Below are positions 35,219 through 43,320 of a stretch of 64,000 bases of DNA, in pieces. Made by a program: the position numbers and the translations under genes. The notes beneath the pieces are model-generated. The model saw only the letters and a list, made by a program, of their open reading frames with translations. It ran no database searches and had not been told where the DNA came from. Positions within the stretch are counted from its first letter, which is position 1, and each line of letters starts with the position of its first letter. The stretch spans positions 1 through 64,000 of the forward strand of contig NZ_FMUJ01000006.1 in the NCBI RefSeq assembly GCF_900100965.1. The letters are read 5' to 3'. Source of the stretch: Variovorax sp. EL159 (GTDB lineage Bacteria; Pseudomonadota; Gammaproteobacteria; Burkholderiales; Burkholderiaceae_C).

Positions 35219-36564
35219 TGGCGAACGACCACCTCACTATCGCCGCCGCGCGCGAGCGCATCGCGCAAGGCTCGCTGTCCCATGAAGCGCTGATCGAGCA
35301 GGTGCTCGAGGCAGCGACGCTGCCCGCCGCGCAACACGTGTTCACGCGCCTGTACGGCGACGCCGCGCGTGCCGCGGCCCGGCATGCCGATGCAGCGCAC
35401 AAGGCCGGCGTGCAGCTCGGCCCGCTCGCCGGCCTGCCCATGTCGATCAAGGACCTCTACGACGTCGCCGGCGAAACCACCATGGCCGGTTCCGCCGTCT
35501 GCGAAGGCGAGCCGCCGGCGGAGTGCGATGCGGTGGCCGTGTCGCGGCTGCGCACGCAGGGCGCGGCCATCGTCGGCAAGACCAACATGACCGAGTTCGC
35601 GTTCTCCGGCGTGGGCATCAACCCGCACCACGGCACGCCGCGCAACCCGGCCGATGCGGCCACGCCGCGCATTCCGGGCGGCTCTTCGTCGGGCGCAGCG
35701 GTGTCGGTGGCGCTCGGTCTGGCGGTGGCCGGCCTCGGGTCGGACACGGGTGGTTCGATCCGCATTCCGGCCGCGCTGTGCGGGCTCGTGGGTTTCAAGA
35801 GCACGCAGTCGCGCGTGCCGCGCACCGGTGCCTTCGAGCTGGCACGCTCGCTCGACACCGTCTGCGCGATGGCGCGCTCGGTGGAAGACTGCCTGACCGT
35901 GGACGCAGCCATTGCCGACGCACCGCTGGCCGTGCGCAGGCGCCCGCTGCAAGGCCTGCGCCTGGCGGTGCCGGCCACGCTGATGTTCGACGCCATCGAG
36001 CCCGCGGTGGCACGGGCCTTCGAGCGTGCCTTGCATGCGCTGTCGAAGGCGGGCGCGCAGATCGTCGACATTCCGCTCGCCGAACTCGGCGAGATCGCGA
36101 CCGTCAACGCACCCGGCGGCTTCTCGCCCATCGAGGCGGCGGCCGTGCACCGCGAACGCTTCGCCGCGCGCCGCGACGGCTTCGACACCCGCGTGGCCGC
36201 ACGCATCGCGCTCGGAACCGAAGTGCGCGCCGCCGACTACATCGCCATGCAGGACCGCCGGCGTGACTGGATCGGCCGCGTCGAACACGCGCTCGAAGGC
36301 TTCGACGCGCTGCTCTGCCCGACCGTGCCCATCGTCGCGCCGCCTATCGAGGCACTCGCCGAAGACGCGACCTTCTTCAAGGCCAACGGCCTGCTGCTGC
36401 GCAACACCTTCGCCATCAACCTGCTCGACGGCTGCGCCTTCAGCCTGCCGTGCCATGCGCCGGGCGAACTGCCGGTGGGGCTGATGCTGTCGTCGGTGCG
36501 CGGTGACGATGCGCGGCTGGCGGCCGTGGCACTGGCTGTGGAATCGGCATTGCGCTTCGACTGA
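35218..36564 (+). CDS. Amidase-signature family amidase
   Basis: 448 residues with the complete Ser-cisSer-Lys triad: Lys78 in GLPMSIKDLYDVAG, cis-Ser at 156/157 in RIPGGSSSGAAVSVA, and the nucleophile Ser180 in GSDTGGSIRIPAAL. The C-terminal cap ends GFDALLCPTVPIVAPPIE and LLDGCAFSLPCHAPGELPVGL, as in acylamidases and GatA-like enzymes without a GatB partner. No signal peptide, so cytosolic. Start at ATG 35218 overlaps the previous stop. With the MHS importer it most likely hydrolyses an imported amide for carbon or nitrogen. Confidence 0.92.
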   Translation: MANDHLTIAAARERIAQGSLSHEALIEQVLEAATLPAAQHVFTRLYGDAARAAARHADAAHKAGVQLGPLAGLPMSIKDLYDVAGETTMAGSAVCEGEPPAECDAVAVSRLRTQGAAIVGKTNMTEFAFSGVGINPHHGTPRNPADAATPRIPGGSSSGAAVSVALGLAVAGLGSDTGGSIRIPAALCGLVGFKSTQSRVPRTGAFELARSLDTVCAMARSVEDCLTVDAAIADAPLAVRRRPLQGLRLAVPATLMFDAIEPAVARAFERALHALSKAGAQIVDIPLAELGEIATVNAPGGFSPIEAAAVHRERFAARRDGFDTRVAARIALGTEVRAADYIAMQDRRRDWIGRVEHALEGFDALLCPTVPIVAPPIEALAEDATFFKANGLLLRNTFAINLLDGCAFSLPCHAPGELPVGLMLSSVRGDDARLAAVALAVESALRFD

Positions 36565-36603
36565 GCGCGCCCGGATCAAACGAGACCGCACCGCATCACC
36601 ATG

Positions 36604-36626
36604 CGCACCACCGCGCTGGTGGTGCG
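36604..36626. repeat. Perfect 9-bp hairpin between amidase and GNAT genes
   Basis: CGCACCACC - GCGCT - GGTGGTGCG: 9-bp perfect stem with 5-nt loop, 40 nt after the amidase stop. There is no T-run, so it may be a factor-dependent or processing structure rather than an intrinsic terminator. Confidence 0.4.
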
Positions 36627-36653
36627 GCCTCGCATTCGGCTATCGTCTGGCGC

Positions 36654-37256
36654 ATGTCGCGCCAACAGCCCACCCTTGCCGGCCCCCGGATTCTTCTTCG
36701 CCCGCTGCTCGCATCCGACGCACCCGCCCTTGTCGATGCCGCCGCCGACGGCGAACTCTGGAACCTGCCCTTCACCGTCGTGCCTTCCGCCGCCACGGTC
36801 GATGCCTACCTGCGCACCGCCCTCGACGGCCGCGCCGTGGGCACCGTGATGCCCTTCGCGACCGTGATCCGCGACACGGGCCGCGTGATCGGCTCCACGC
36901 GCTTCTGGAAGATCGACCGCAACAACCGCAAGCTCGAAATCGGCAGCACGTGGATTGCGGCCTCGTGGCAGAAGACCTTCGTCAACACCGAGGCCAAGTA
37001 CCTGATGTTGCGGCACGCCTTCGAAGACATGGCCTGCGTGCGCGTGCAGCTCACCACCGACGAGATCAATGCGAAATCGCGCGCGGCCATCCTGCGGCTG
37101 GGCGCGAAGCAGGAAGGCATCGTGCGGAACGAGCGGATCATGCCGGACGGCCGCAAGCGCAACTCGGTGCGCTTCAGCATCATCGACGACGAGTGGCCGG
37201 AAGTGAAGGCGCGGCTGGAGGAGCGGCTTCGTGCATCGCAGGAGCCCGGGTCATGA
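36654..37256 (+). CDS. GNAT-family N-acetyltransferase (RimJ/RimL type)
   Basis: 200 residues, with GPRILLRPLLASDAPALVDAA at the N-terminus. The Rim-type core IGSTRFWKIDRNNRKLEIGSTWIA, KYLMLRHAFEDM, VQLTTDEINAKSRAAILRLGAKQEG and RFSIIDDEWPEVKARLEERL follows. The canonical R/Q-x-x-G-x-G/A loop is degenerate, as in many RimL-like enzymes. It probably acetylates a protein N-terminus or a small amine; the substrate is unknown. Overlaps the second GNAT gene by ATGA. Confidence 0.88.
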   Translation: MSRQQPTLAGPRILLRPLLASDAPALVDAAADGELWNLPFTVVPSAATVDAYLRTALDGRAVGTVMPFATVIRDTGRVIGSTRFWKIDRNNRKLEIGSTWIAASWQKTFVNTEAKYLMLRHAFEDMACVRVQLTTDEINAKSRAAILRLGAKQEGIVRNERIMPDGRKRNSVRFSIIDDEWPEVKARLEERLRASQEPGS

Positions 37257-37747
37257 ATGCCATCGTCGTCGTGCCCACGGCCGAATCGCATTTCGAAAGC
37301 CTGCACCGTGCGCTCGACATCGTCGCGCGCGAGCAGAAGTACCCGGCCCTGACCGAAGCCCCGCCGCTGGCGCAATCGATCGCCTTCTACCGCAGCGTGA
37401 TCGCCAGCGGCTTTCCGCATTTCGTGGCGGTGGACGGCGACAAGGTGATCGGCTGGTGCGACATGTCGCCGGTCTTCGGACATTCGCGCGTGCACATCGG
37501 CGTGCTGGGCATCGCCCTCCTGCCCGAAGCACGCGGCCAGGGGCTCGGGGGCCGGCTCCTGCAGGCGGCCATCGACAAGGCGTGGTCGCGCGGGCTGACG
37601 CGCATCGAACTGTCCGTGCGCACGGACAACCTGAACGCCAAGGCGCTGTACGAGCGGCTCGGCTTCGAACACGAAGGCATGGTGCGCCGCGCCAGCCTGA
37701 TCGACGGCGTCTACCACGATGCCCACGCGATGGCCTTGCTTCGGTAA
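37253..37747 (+). CDS. GNAT-family N-acetyltransferase
   Basis: 164 residues starting at ATG 37253 inside the stop of the preceding GNAT gene. The acetyl-CoA loop is canonical: LLPEARGQGLGGRLLQAAIDKA (R-G-Q-G-L-G), followed by IELSVRTDNLNAKALYERLGFEHEG and a final RRASLIDGVYHDAHAMALL. The N-terminal half (SLHRALDIVAREQKYPALTEAPPLAQSIAFY) is as in small-molecule or phosphinothricin-type acetyltransferases. Only 20 nt separate it from the tail-sheath gene, so read-through into that gene is likely. Confidence 0.9.
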   Translation: MNAIVVVPTAESHFESLHRALDIVAREQKYPALTEAPPLAQSIAFYRSVIASGFPHFVAVDGDKVIGWCDMSPVFGHSRVHIGVLGIALLPEARGQGLGGRLLQAAIDKAWSRGLTRIELSVRTDNLNAKALYERLGFEHEGMVRRASLIDGVYHDAHAMALLR

Positions 37748-37767
37748 CTTTCAAAGAAAGAAAACGC

Positions 37768-39294
37768 ATGGCTGGCGCCTACAAAACCCCCGGTGTCTAT
37801 ATCGACGAGAAGAATGCGTTTCCGAACTCGGTGGTCGAAGTCGCGACCGCGGTTCCGGCGTTCATCGGCTACACCGAGGCCGCCGACAACAAGGGCAGCT
37901 CGCTGGCCGGCAAGCCCTGGCGCATCACGTCGATGCAGGAGTTCGTCAGCTGCTACGGCGGGCCGCCGGAAGACAGGTTCGAGTTCGTCAAGAACGCCGA
38001 TGCCACCACACCGAGCGACTTCAAAAGTGCCGGCAGTGGCTATGTGCTCCGGCGCAAGAACGGCCAGCCCGACACCTTCCGCTACTACCTCCATCACTGC
38101 ATGCTGCTGTTCTTCCAGAACGGCGGCGGCGTGTGCTACGTCGTCTCGGTCGGCAACTACACCGACGCGGGCGCGCAGGTGAAGCCGCTGCAAGACGGCA
38201 TCGACCTGCTGCTCACCGAGCGCGAGCCGACCCTGGTGGTGATTCCGGATGCCATGGCACTGCCGCAAGCGGACTGCATCCCGCTGCAGCAGCACGCCCT
38301 TCGGCATTGCGGCTCGCAGATGAAGAACCGCCTCGCGATCCTCGACGTCAGCGACGGCTACCGCGAGCGCACCGATCCGCAGGGCGATTGCGTTGCCGCC
38401 TTCCGCGACGGCCTGGGCACCGACTTTCTCGACTATTCGGCTGCCTACTATCCGTGGCTGAACACCTCGATCGTGCAAGACACCGACCTCGGCCTTGCCA
38501 GCTTCGTCGACGTGGCCGAGCTCAAGGCGTTGCTGCTGGCTGAAGCCGGTGGCAGCGCTGCACCCAAGGCACTGCAGGACATCCTGGCGCAGATCGGCAA
38601 TGCCGCGCGCGATCCGAAGGGAAAGACCGGCCCGTCGGACGCCGAACTGCACAAGGCTTTGCTTTCGGTCAGCCCGACCTACGCCAGCATCCTGCAGGCC
38701 ATCCAGCGCAAGCTGAACCTGTTGCCACCGGCGGCTGCAATGGCCGGGCTCTACACCATGGTCGACAACACGCGCGGCGTGTGGAAAGCGCCGGCGAACA
38801 TCAGCCTCAACTCGGTGGTGTCGCCAGCGGTCGCCATCACGCAGGATGTGCAGGAAGACCTGAACACCCCTTCGACCGGCAAGTCGGTCAACGCGATCCG
38901 CAGCTTCCTCGGCGAAGGCGTGCTGGTGTGGGGCGCGCGCACGCTGGATGGCAACAGCCTGGACTGGCGCTACATCAACGTGCGCCGCACCGTCCTCATG
39001 ATCGAAGAATCGCTGAGCCTGGCGACCAAGGCGTATGTGTTCGAGCCCAACGTCGCCACGACCTGGATCACCATCAAGAGCATGGCGAGCAACTTCCTGA
39101 CCGGCATCTGGAAGCGCGGCGGCCTGGCCGGCGCCACGCCCGCCGATGCGTTCAACGTCTTCGTCGGCCTGGGCGAAACCATGACGGCCGACGACATCCT
39201 CGAAGGCGTCATGCGGGTGACTGTGCTGGTCGCGCTCAGCCGCCCGGCCGAGTTCATCGAGCTCAGTTTCCAGCAGCAGATGCAAAAATCCTGA
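37768..39294 (+). CDS. Orphan contractile tail sheath protein (phage/eCIS type)
   Basis: 508 residues from ATG 37768. The N-terminus YKTPGVYIDEKNAFPNSV and VATAVPAFIGYTE is the hallmark of phage tail sheath FI / eCIS sheath proteins. The C-terminal sheath core WRYINVRRTVLMIEESL, YVFEPN, NFLTGIWKRGGLAGATPADAF and MRVTVLVALSRPAEFIEL is complete. The middle (about 150-330) carries an extra lobe with YYPWLNTSIVQDTD and GPSDAELHKALLS. Sheath proteins polymerise around a tube and contract to drive it, but no tube, baseplate, spike, ATPase or terminator gene is present in this window. Ribosome site is weak (AAAGAAAG). It may be a remnant, a domesticated protein, or a part of a system coded elsewhere. 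Confidence 0.9.
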   Translation: MAGAYKTPGVYIDEKNAFPNSVVEVATAVPAFIGYTEAADNKGSSLAGKPWRITSMQEFVSCYGGPPEDRFEFVKNADATTPSDFKSAGSGYVLRRKNGQPDTFRYYLHHCMLLFFQNGGGVCYVVSVGNYTDAGAQVKPLQDGIDLLLTEREPTLVVIPDAMALPQADCIPLQQHALRHCGSQMKNRLAILDVSDGYRERTDPQGDCVAAFRDGLGTDFLDYSAAYYPWLNTSIVQDTDLGLASFVDVAELKALLLAEAGGSAAPKALQDILAQIGNAARDPKGKTGPSDAELHKALLSVSPTYASILQAIQRKLNLLPPAAAMAGLYTMVDNTRGVWKAPANISLNSVVSPAVAITQDVQEDLNTPSTGKSVNAIRSFLGEGVLVWGARTLDGNSLDWRYINVRRTVLMIEESLSLATKAYVFEPNVATTWITIKSMASNFLTGIWKRGGLAGATPADAFNVFVGLGETMTADDILEGVMRVTVLVALSRPAEFIELSFQQQMQKS

Positions 39295-39352
39295 TCTTCG
39301 TTTGTTCGACCCAGCGCGATCGCCCACCCCATCCGCTGACTGGAGAGCGCCC

Positions 39353-39634
39353 ATGTGCCGCAGCATCAAGACCCTCTACAACTTCGAGCCCCCCGCCACC
39401 GAGCAGGAGATTCGCGCCGCCGCGCTGCAGTTCGTGCGCAAGCTCAGCGGCTTCAGCGTGCCGTCGAAAGCGAACGAAGAGGCCTTCGGGCGCGCGGTCG
39501 ACGAGGTGGCCGCAACCGCTGCGCGGCTGATCGAATCGATGGTCACGACGGCCGAGCCCAAAGACCGCGCGATCGAGGCCGAGCGCGCCAGGGCCCGGTC
39601 GGCCGCCCGCTTCGGCACCGTGCCCCACGGATGA
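39353..39634 (+). CDS. DUF2277-family protein
   Basis: 93 residues starting at ATG 39353 with TGGAGAG upstream. MCRSIKTLYNFEPPATEQEIRAAALQFVRKLSGF is the conserved DUF2277 opening, followed by VPSKANEEAFGRAVDEVAATAARLI and a basic, Arg-rich tail. All-helical, cytosolic, function unknown in the family. It lies 58 nt downstream of the sheath gene. A short GC hairpin (39643-39658) follows its stop. Confidence 0.88.
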   Translation: MCRSIKTLYNFEPPATEQEIRAAALQFVRKLSGFSVPSKANEEAFGRAVDEVAATAARLIESMVTTAEPKDRAIEAERARARSAARFGTVPHG

Positions 39635-39718
39635 AAAACCCCGCCGGTGCCCGCCGGCACGGCATTTGATATGGTGTTTGCCAGCTGCCCAATCGACTCG
39701 GGAGCAGCCAACAAGCAC

Positions 39719-40120
39719 ATGAAAAAGACTTACACCGGCGGCTGCCATTGCGGCGCCGTGCGATTCGAAGCCGACATCGACCTGAGCCTGGGCACGCTGC
39801 GGTGCAACTGCGCCATCTGCACGCAGACGCGCTTCTGGCCGGCCATCGTCGCAACCGATGCCTTCCGCCTGCTCGAAGGCGAATCCGAACTCAGCGAGCA
39901 GATGCTCGACACCCGCAACAGCCACTACATCGTCTGCAGGCACTGCCGCGTGCGCTCCTTCGGCGTGGGCCATTCGCCCGAGACCGGCGCCAGCGCCTAC
40001 GGCGTGAATGTGACCTGCCTGGACGACGTGGAACTGGACGACCTCGCCAACTCGCCGATCCGCTACGTGGACGGGCACCGCGGCACCTGGCACGTCGCGC
40101 GCACGGCCATCGGCAGCTGA
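39719..40120 (+). CDS. GFA-family (glutathione-dependent formaldehyde-activating/CENP-V fold) protein
   Basis: 133 residues from ATG 39719. The zinc-binding pattern is present: GGCHCGAVRFEAD, LRCNCAICTQTRFW, and later VCRHCRVRSFGVGHSPETG. This is the single-domain GFA/CENP-V (DUF636) fold found in many proteobacteria; formaldehyde adduct formation is known only for some members, so the substrate here is open. An upstream in-frame start at 39647 would add a non-conserved leader and is rejected. No obvious operon partner. Confidence 0.9.
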   Translation: MKKTYTGGCHCGAVRFEADIDLSLGTLRCNCAICTQTRFWPAIVATDAFRLLEGESELSEQMLDTRNSHYIVCRHCRVRSFGVGHSPETGASAYGVNVTCLDDVELDDLANSPIRYVDGHRGTWHVARTAIGS

Positions 40121-40175
40121 CGAAGAGGCAGCGCTTTCCATCGACACAACAACATCCCCTGGAGACAAACTCGCC

Positions 40176-40802
40176 ATGCCCATCGAACTCTGGCTCGCCT
40201 TCGTTGCCGCTTCGGCCCTCATGCTGGTCATTCCGGGGCCGACCATCCTCACGGTGATCAGCTACTCCATGTCGCACGGCCGCCGCGCGAACGTGCCGCT
40301 GGTGGCAGCGGTGGCGCTCGGCGACTCGACCGCGCTGATGGTCTCGCTGCTGGGGCTGGGCGCGCTGCTTGCCACCTCGGCCTTCTGGTTCACGGTGGTC
40401 AAGTGGGTGGGCGGGCTGTACCTGCTGTACCTGGGTATCAAGCTGCTGCGCGCCGGCATCACGTCCACCGAGATCGCCGCGCCGGCCGCGCCCGCCTCGC
40501 GCTGGCGCCTGTTCGCCAACACCTACCTCGTGACGGCGCTGAACCCCAAGGGCATCGTGTTCTTCGTGGCTTTCCTGCCGCAGTTCATCAGCCCCGCGGC
40601 CAACGTGACGCACCAGCTCTGGGTGCTCGCCGTCACCTTCGTGGCGCTGGCCGCGACCAATGCCACGCTCTATGCGGTGTTCGCGGGCTCGGCGCGCAAG
40701 CTGCTTGCTTCGCCGCGCGCGCAGCGGCGCTTCAACCTCGCAGGCGGCTCGCTGCTGAGCGCGGCGGGCATCTGGGCGCTGATGGCGCGCCGGCCGGGGT
40801 AA
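40176..40802 (+). CDS. LysE/RhtB-family exporter
   Basis: 208 residues, six transmembrane helices. The family signature is the helix 1 loop VIPGPTILTVISYSMSHGRRA, followed by LGDSTALMVSLLGLGALLATSAFWF, KWVGGLYLLYLGIKLLRAG and, in the second half, TYLVTALNPKGIVFFVAFLPQFI. Members export amino acids or related metabolites. CTGGAG lies 12 nt before the ATG. It is the last gene before a clear intrinsic terminator. Confidence 0.92.
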   Translation: MPIELWLAFVAASALMLVIPGPTILTVISYSMSHGRRANVPLVAAVALGDSTALMVSLLGLGALLATSAFWFTVVKWVGGLYLLYLGIKLLRAGITSTEIAAPAAPASRWRLFANTYLVTALNPKGIVFFVAFLPQFISPAANVTHQLWVLAVTFVALAATNATLYAVFAGSARKLLASPRAQRRFNLAGGSLLSAAGIWALMARRPG

Positions 40803-40833
40803 GCCACCCGGGCATCTGAAACGCCCACGAACA

Positions 40834-40876
40834 AACGGCCGCCAAGCGCAATGCTTCGCGGCCGTTCTTCTTTCTT
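40834..40876 (+). terminator. Rho-independent terminator after the LysE-family gene
   Basis: AACGGCCGC (40834-40842) pairs perfectly with GCGGCCGTT (40858-40866). Inside it a second AAGC/GCTT stem closes a 5-nt loop, and the hairpin is followed by the T-rich tail CTTCTTTCTT. The stem begins 31 nt past the stop codon. Confidence 0.85.
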
Positions 40877-40996
40877 GCGGCGCCACGGAGGCCGCGACCG
40901 CGTGCTGGAGTAGGTGCATTTCCCGTCCTCCTCAAGGCGGGCCGGGGCGCGCTTCGCATCGCAGAGAATGCCGAAGGTCGCCTCTCGAGATCTTCC

Positions 40997-43273
40997 GTGT
41001 CCTTCATGCAGCAGCAGCCCACGTCTTTTCGCTTCCGCCGCAAGGCCCTTGCCACCGCAGCCTTGCTGGTGGCCTGCGCGCACCCGGCCTGGGCCCTGGT
41101 CAGCTTCGAGGAGGTCAAGCGCGACTTCCGCTCGTCCGACACCGCCGTGCTCGATCGCAACGGCGAGCTGCTGCAGCGCGTGCGCACCGACCCCACCGTG
41201 CGGCGTGGCCAGTGGACCGCGCTGGCCGACGTGTCGCCCGCCTTGCGCACGGCCATGGTGCTGAGCGAGGACAAGCGCTTCTACGAACACAGCGGCATCG
41301 ACTGGCGCGCCGTATCGGCCGCCGCCTGGGGCAATCTCTGGAACACGCGCACGCGCGGCGCATCGACCATCACGATGCAGCTGTCGGGCCTGCTCGACGA
41401 CGACCTGCGCCGCGCCGCGGGCGGGCGCAGCTTCACGCAGAAGATCGGCCAGACGGTGGCCGCCGCGCAGCTGGAGCGCAGCTGGCGCAAGGACCAGATC
41501 CTCGAGGCCTACCTGAACACCGTGCCGTTTCGCGGCGAGATCGTGGGCATCGACGCGCTCTCGCGCACGCTCTTCAGCAAGGCACCGAGCGGACTCGATG
41601 CGCGCGAGGCCGCCGTGGCCGCCGCGCTGGTGCGCGCGCCCAACGCCAGGCCGGCCGTGGTCGCGCAGCGCGCCTGCGAAGTGCTGCGCGTGATGGACGC
41701 CGGCCAGAAGGTCGATTGCGAAGCGCTCGACATGTTCACCAGCGCGGCGGTGCAGCGGCGTGCCTTCGACGCCAATGAAGGCATTGCGCCGCATGCGGCG
41801 CGTCGCGTGCTGCGCGAGATTCGGGATGCGAATGCGGGGACAGCCCCCACCCCGGCTCTTCCCCAGAAAGGGAAAGACAAGGAGGCGAGCGTGCGCACCA
41901 CCTTGCGCGCACCGCTGCAACGCTTTGCGCTCGACACGCTGCAGCGCCACCTGCGCGAGCTGCGTGGCCGCCATGTCGAAGACGGCGCGCTCGTGGTGCT
42001 CGACAACGCGACCGGCGAAGTGCTGGCCTGGGTCGGTTCTTCCGGCCCGCTGAGCCAGGCGGCCGAAGTCGACGGCGTGACCGCGCTGCGCCAGCCAGGC
42101 TCCACGCTCAAGCCGCTGCTCTATGGCCAGGCGATTGCCGAGAAGCGGCTCACCGCCGCATCGCTCATCGACGACTCGTCGGCGCAGATCAACACCGCGA
42201 ACGGCCTCTACATTCCGCAGAACTACGACCGCCAGTTCAAGGGCCCGGTGTCGGCGCGCACCGCGCTGGCTGCCTCGCTCAACGTGCCGGCCGTGCGCAC
42301 GCTGGTGATGGTGTCGCCCGAATCCTTCGCACGCGAGCTGCGCGCCGCCGGCCTGCCCTTGCGCGAGAGCGGCGACTACTACGGCTACAGCCTGGCACTG
42401 GGCAGCGCCGAGGTGTCGCTGCTGTCGCTCACCAATGCCTACCGCATGCTGGCCAACGGCGGTCGCTACGGCACCACCACGCTCACCGCGCGGCCACCCG
42501 TTCCGGCCGCCGACAAGACCAAGGCAGCGGCCACGCCGCCGCTGCTGGACCCGCGCGCGGCCTTCATCGTCGGCGACATCCTCTCCGACCCGAACGCGCG
42601 CACGCGCACCTTCGGCCTGGACAGCATCCTTTCGACCCGTTTCTGGACGGGCGTGAAGACCGGCACCAGCAAGGACATGCGCGACAACTGGGCGGTGGGC
42701 TGGTCGCAGCGCTACACGGTCGGCGTGTGGGTCGGCAACGCCAGCGGCGCGTCGATGTGGGACGTGAGCGGCACCAGCGGCGCCGCGCCGGTGTGGGCCG
42801 AGGTGATGCGCTTCCTGCACACGCGCGAGCCCAGCCGCGCCCCCGTGCCGCCCGCCGGACTGGTCGAGGCACGCGTGGAGTTCGGCCCCGGCGCCGATGG
42901 CAACCCGCTCGAAGCGGCACGCAGCGAATGGTTCCTGCAGGGCACCGAGCAGCCGCTGTTCGCGCTCGACACCGGCGTGGGCACATCGACGGACGGCCCT
43001 TCGGCGCGCATCACCGCGCCGGCCGACGGCACCATCATCGCGCTCGACCCTGACATCCCGCCGCTGCGCCAGCGCGTGCGCTTCGAGTCCGAAGGCCGTG
43101 GCGTGCAGTGGCGCATCGACGGCAAGCATTTCGCGCGCGGCAACAGCGCGCAATGGCTGCCCTGGCCCGGACGCCACGTGATCGAGCTGGTGGACGCCAG
43201 CGGCAAGGTGGTCGACCAGCGCAGACTCGAAGTGCGCGGCGCTGGCGTGGTGACCAAGAGCGCACGCAAATGA
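40997..43273 (+). CDS. pbpC: Penicillin-binding protein 1C (bifunctional glycosyltransferase/transpeptidase)
   Basis: 758 residues from GTG 40997 (ATG 41006 is an alternative). A membrane anchor/signal at about 17-34 is followed by the GT51 glycosyltransferase with SEDKRFYEHSGID (catalytic Glu91), RGASTITMQLSGLL, KILEAYLN-like KDQILEAYLNTVPF and a GIDALSRTLF segment. The transpeptidase has S369-T-L-K372 in RQPGSTLKPLLYG, SLN at 427-429 and KTGTSKD at 554. The C-terminal BiPBP_C domain lies at about 670-750. Between the two catalytic domains (about 281-297) sits TAPTPALPQKGKDKEAS, which looks like a translated repeat element. PBP1C is the usual partner of bacterial A2M, here 17 kb upstream. 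Confidence 0.94.
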   Translation: MSFMQQQPTSFRFRRKALATAALLVACAHPAWALVSFEEVKRDFRSSDTAVLDRNGELLQRVRTDPTVRRGQWTALADVSPALRTAMVLSEDKRFYEHSGIDWRAVSAAAWGNLWNTRTRGASTITMQLSGLLDDDLRRAAGGRSFTQKIGQTVAAAQLERSWRKDQILEAYLNTVPFRGEIVGIDALSRTLFSKAPSGLDAREAAVAAALVRAPNARPAVVAQRACEVLRVMDAGQKVDCEALDMFTSAAVQRRAFDANEGIAPHAARRVLREIRDANAGTAPTPALPQKGKDKEASVRTTLRAPLQRFALDTLQRHLRELRGRHVEDGALVVLDNATGEVLAWVGSSGPLSQAAEVDGVTALRQPGSTLKPLLYGQAIAEKRLTAASLIDDSSAQINTANGLYIPQNYDRQFKGPVSARTALAASLNVPAVRTLVMVSPESFARELRAAGLPLRESGDYYGYSLALGSAEVSLLSLTNAYRMLANGGRYGTTTLTARPPVPAADKTKAAATPPLLDPRAAFIVGDILSDPNARTRTFGLDSILSTRFWTGVKTGTSKDMRDNWAVGWSQRYTVGVWVGNASGASMWDVSGTSGAAPVWAEVMRFLHTREPSRAPVPPAGLVEARVEFGPGADGNPLEAARSEWFLQGTEQPLFALDTGVGTSTDGPSARITAPADGTIIALDPDIPPLRQRVRFESEGRGVQWRIDGKHFARGNSAQWLPWPGRHVIELVDASGKVVDQRRLEVRGAGVVTKSARK
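41840..41885 (+). repeat. REP-like element translated in frame within pbpC
   Basis: The stretch reading CAGCCCCCACCCCGGCTC, then TTCCCCAGAAAGGGAAAG, has the C-rich start and imperfect CTTCCC/GGGAAAG hairpin of dispersed proteobacterial REP-type repeats. It is coded in frame as a Pro/Lys-rich linker between the two enzyme domains. No second full copy is seen in this window, so repeat identity is from memory of such elements. Confidence 0.3.
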
Positions 43274-43320
43274 GGGCGAAGGGCTTCGCACCCCGCCCCG
43301 TCACAGGAGGAACGAACCCG

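Noticed and set aside
37768..39294. Prophage or eCIS island around the sheath gene
   Set aside because: No other phage or eCIS gene, integrase, att-like repeat or composition shift is seen on either side.
39643..39660. Terminator after the DUF2277 gene
   Set aside because: Alternative GC stems of only 5 bp and no T-run; could arise by chance in this GC-rich sequence.
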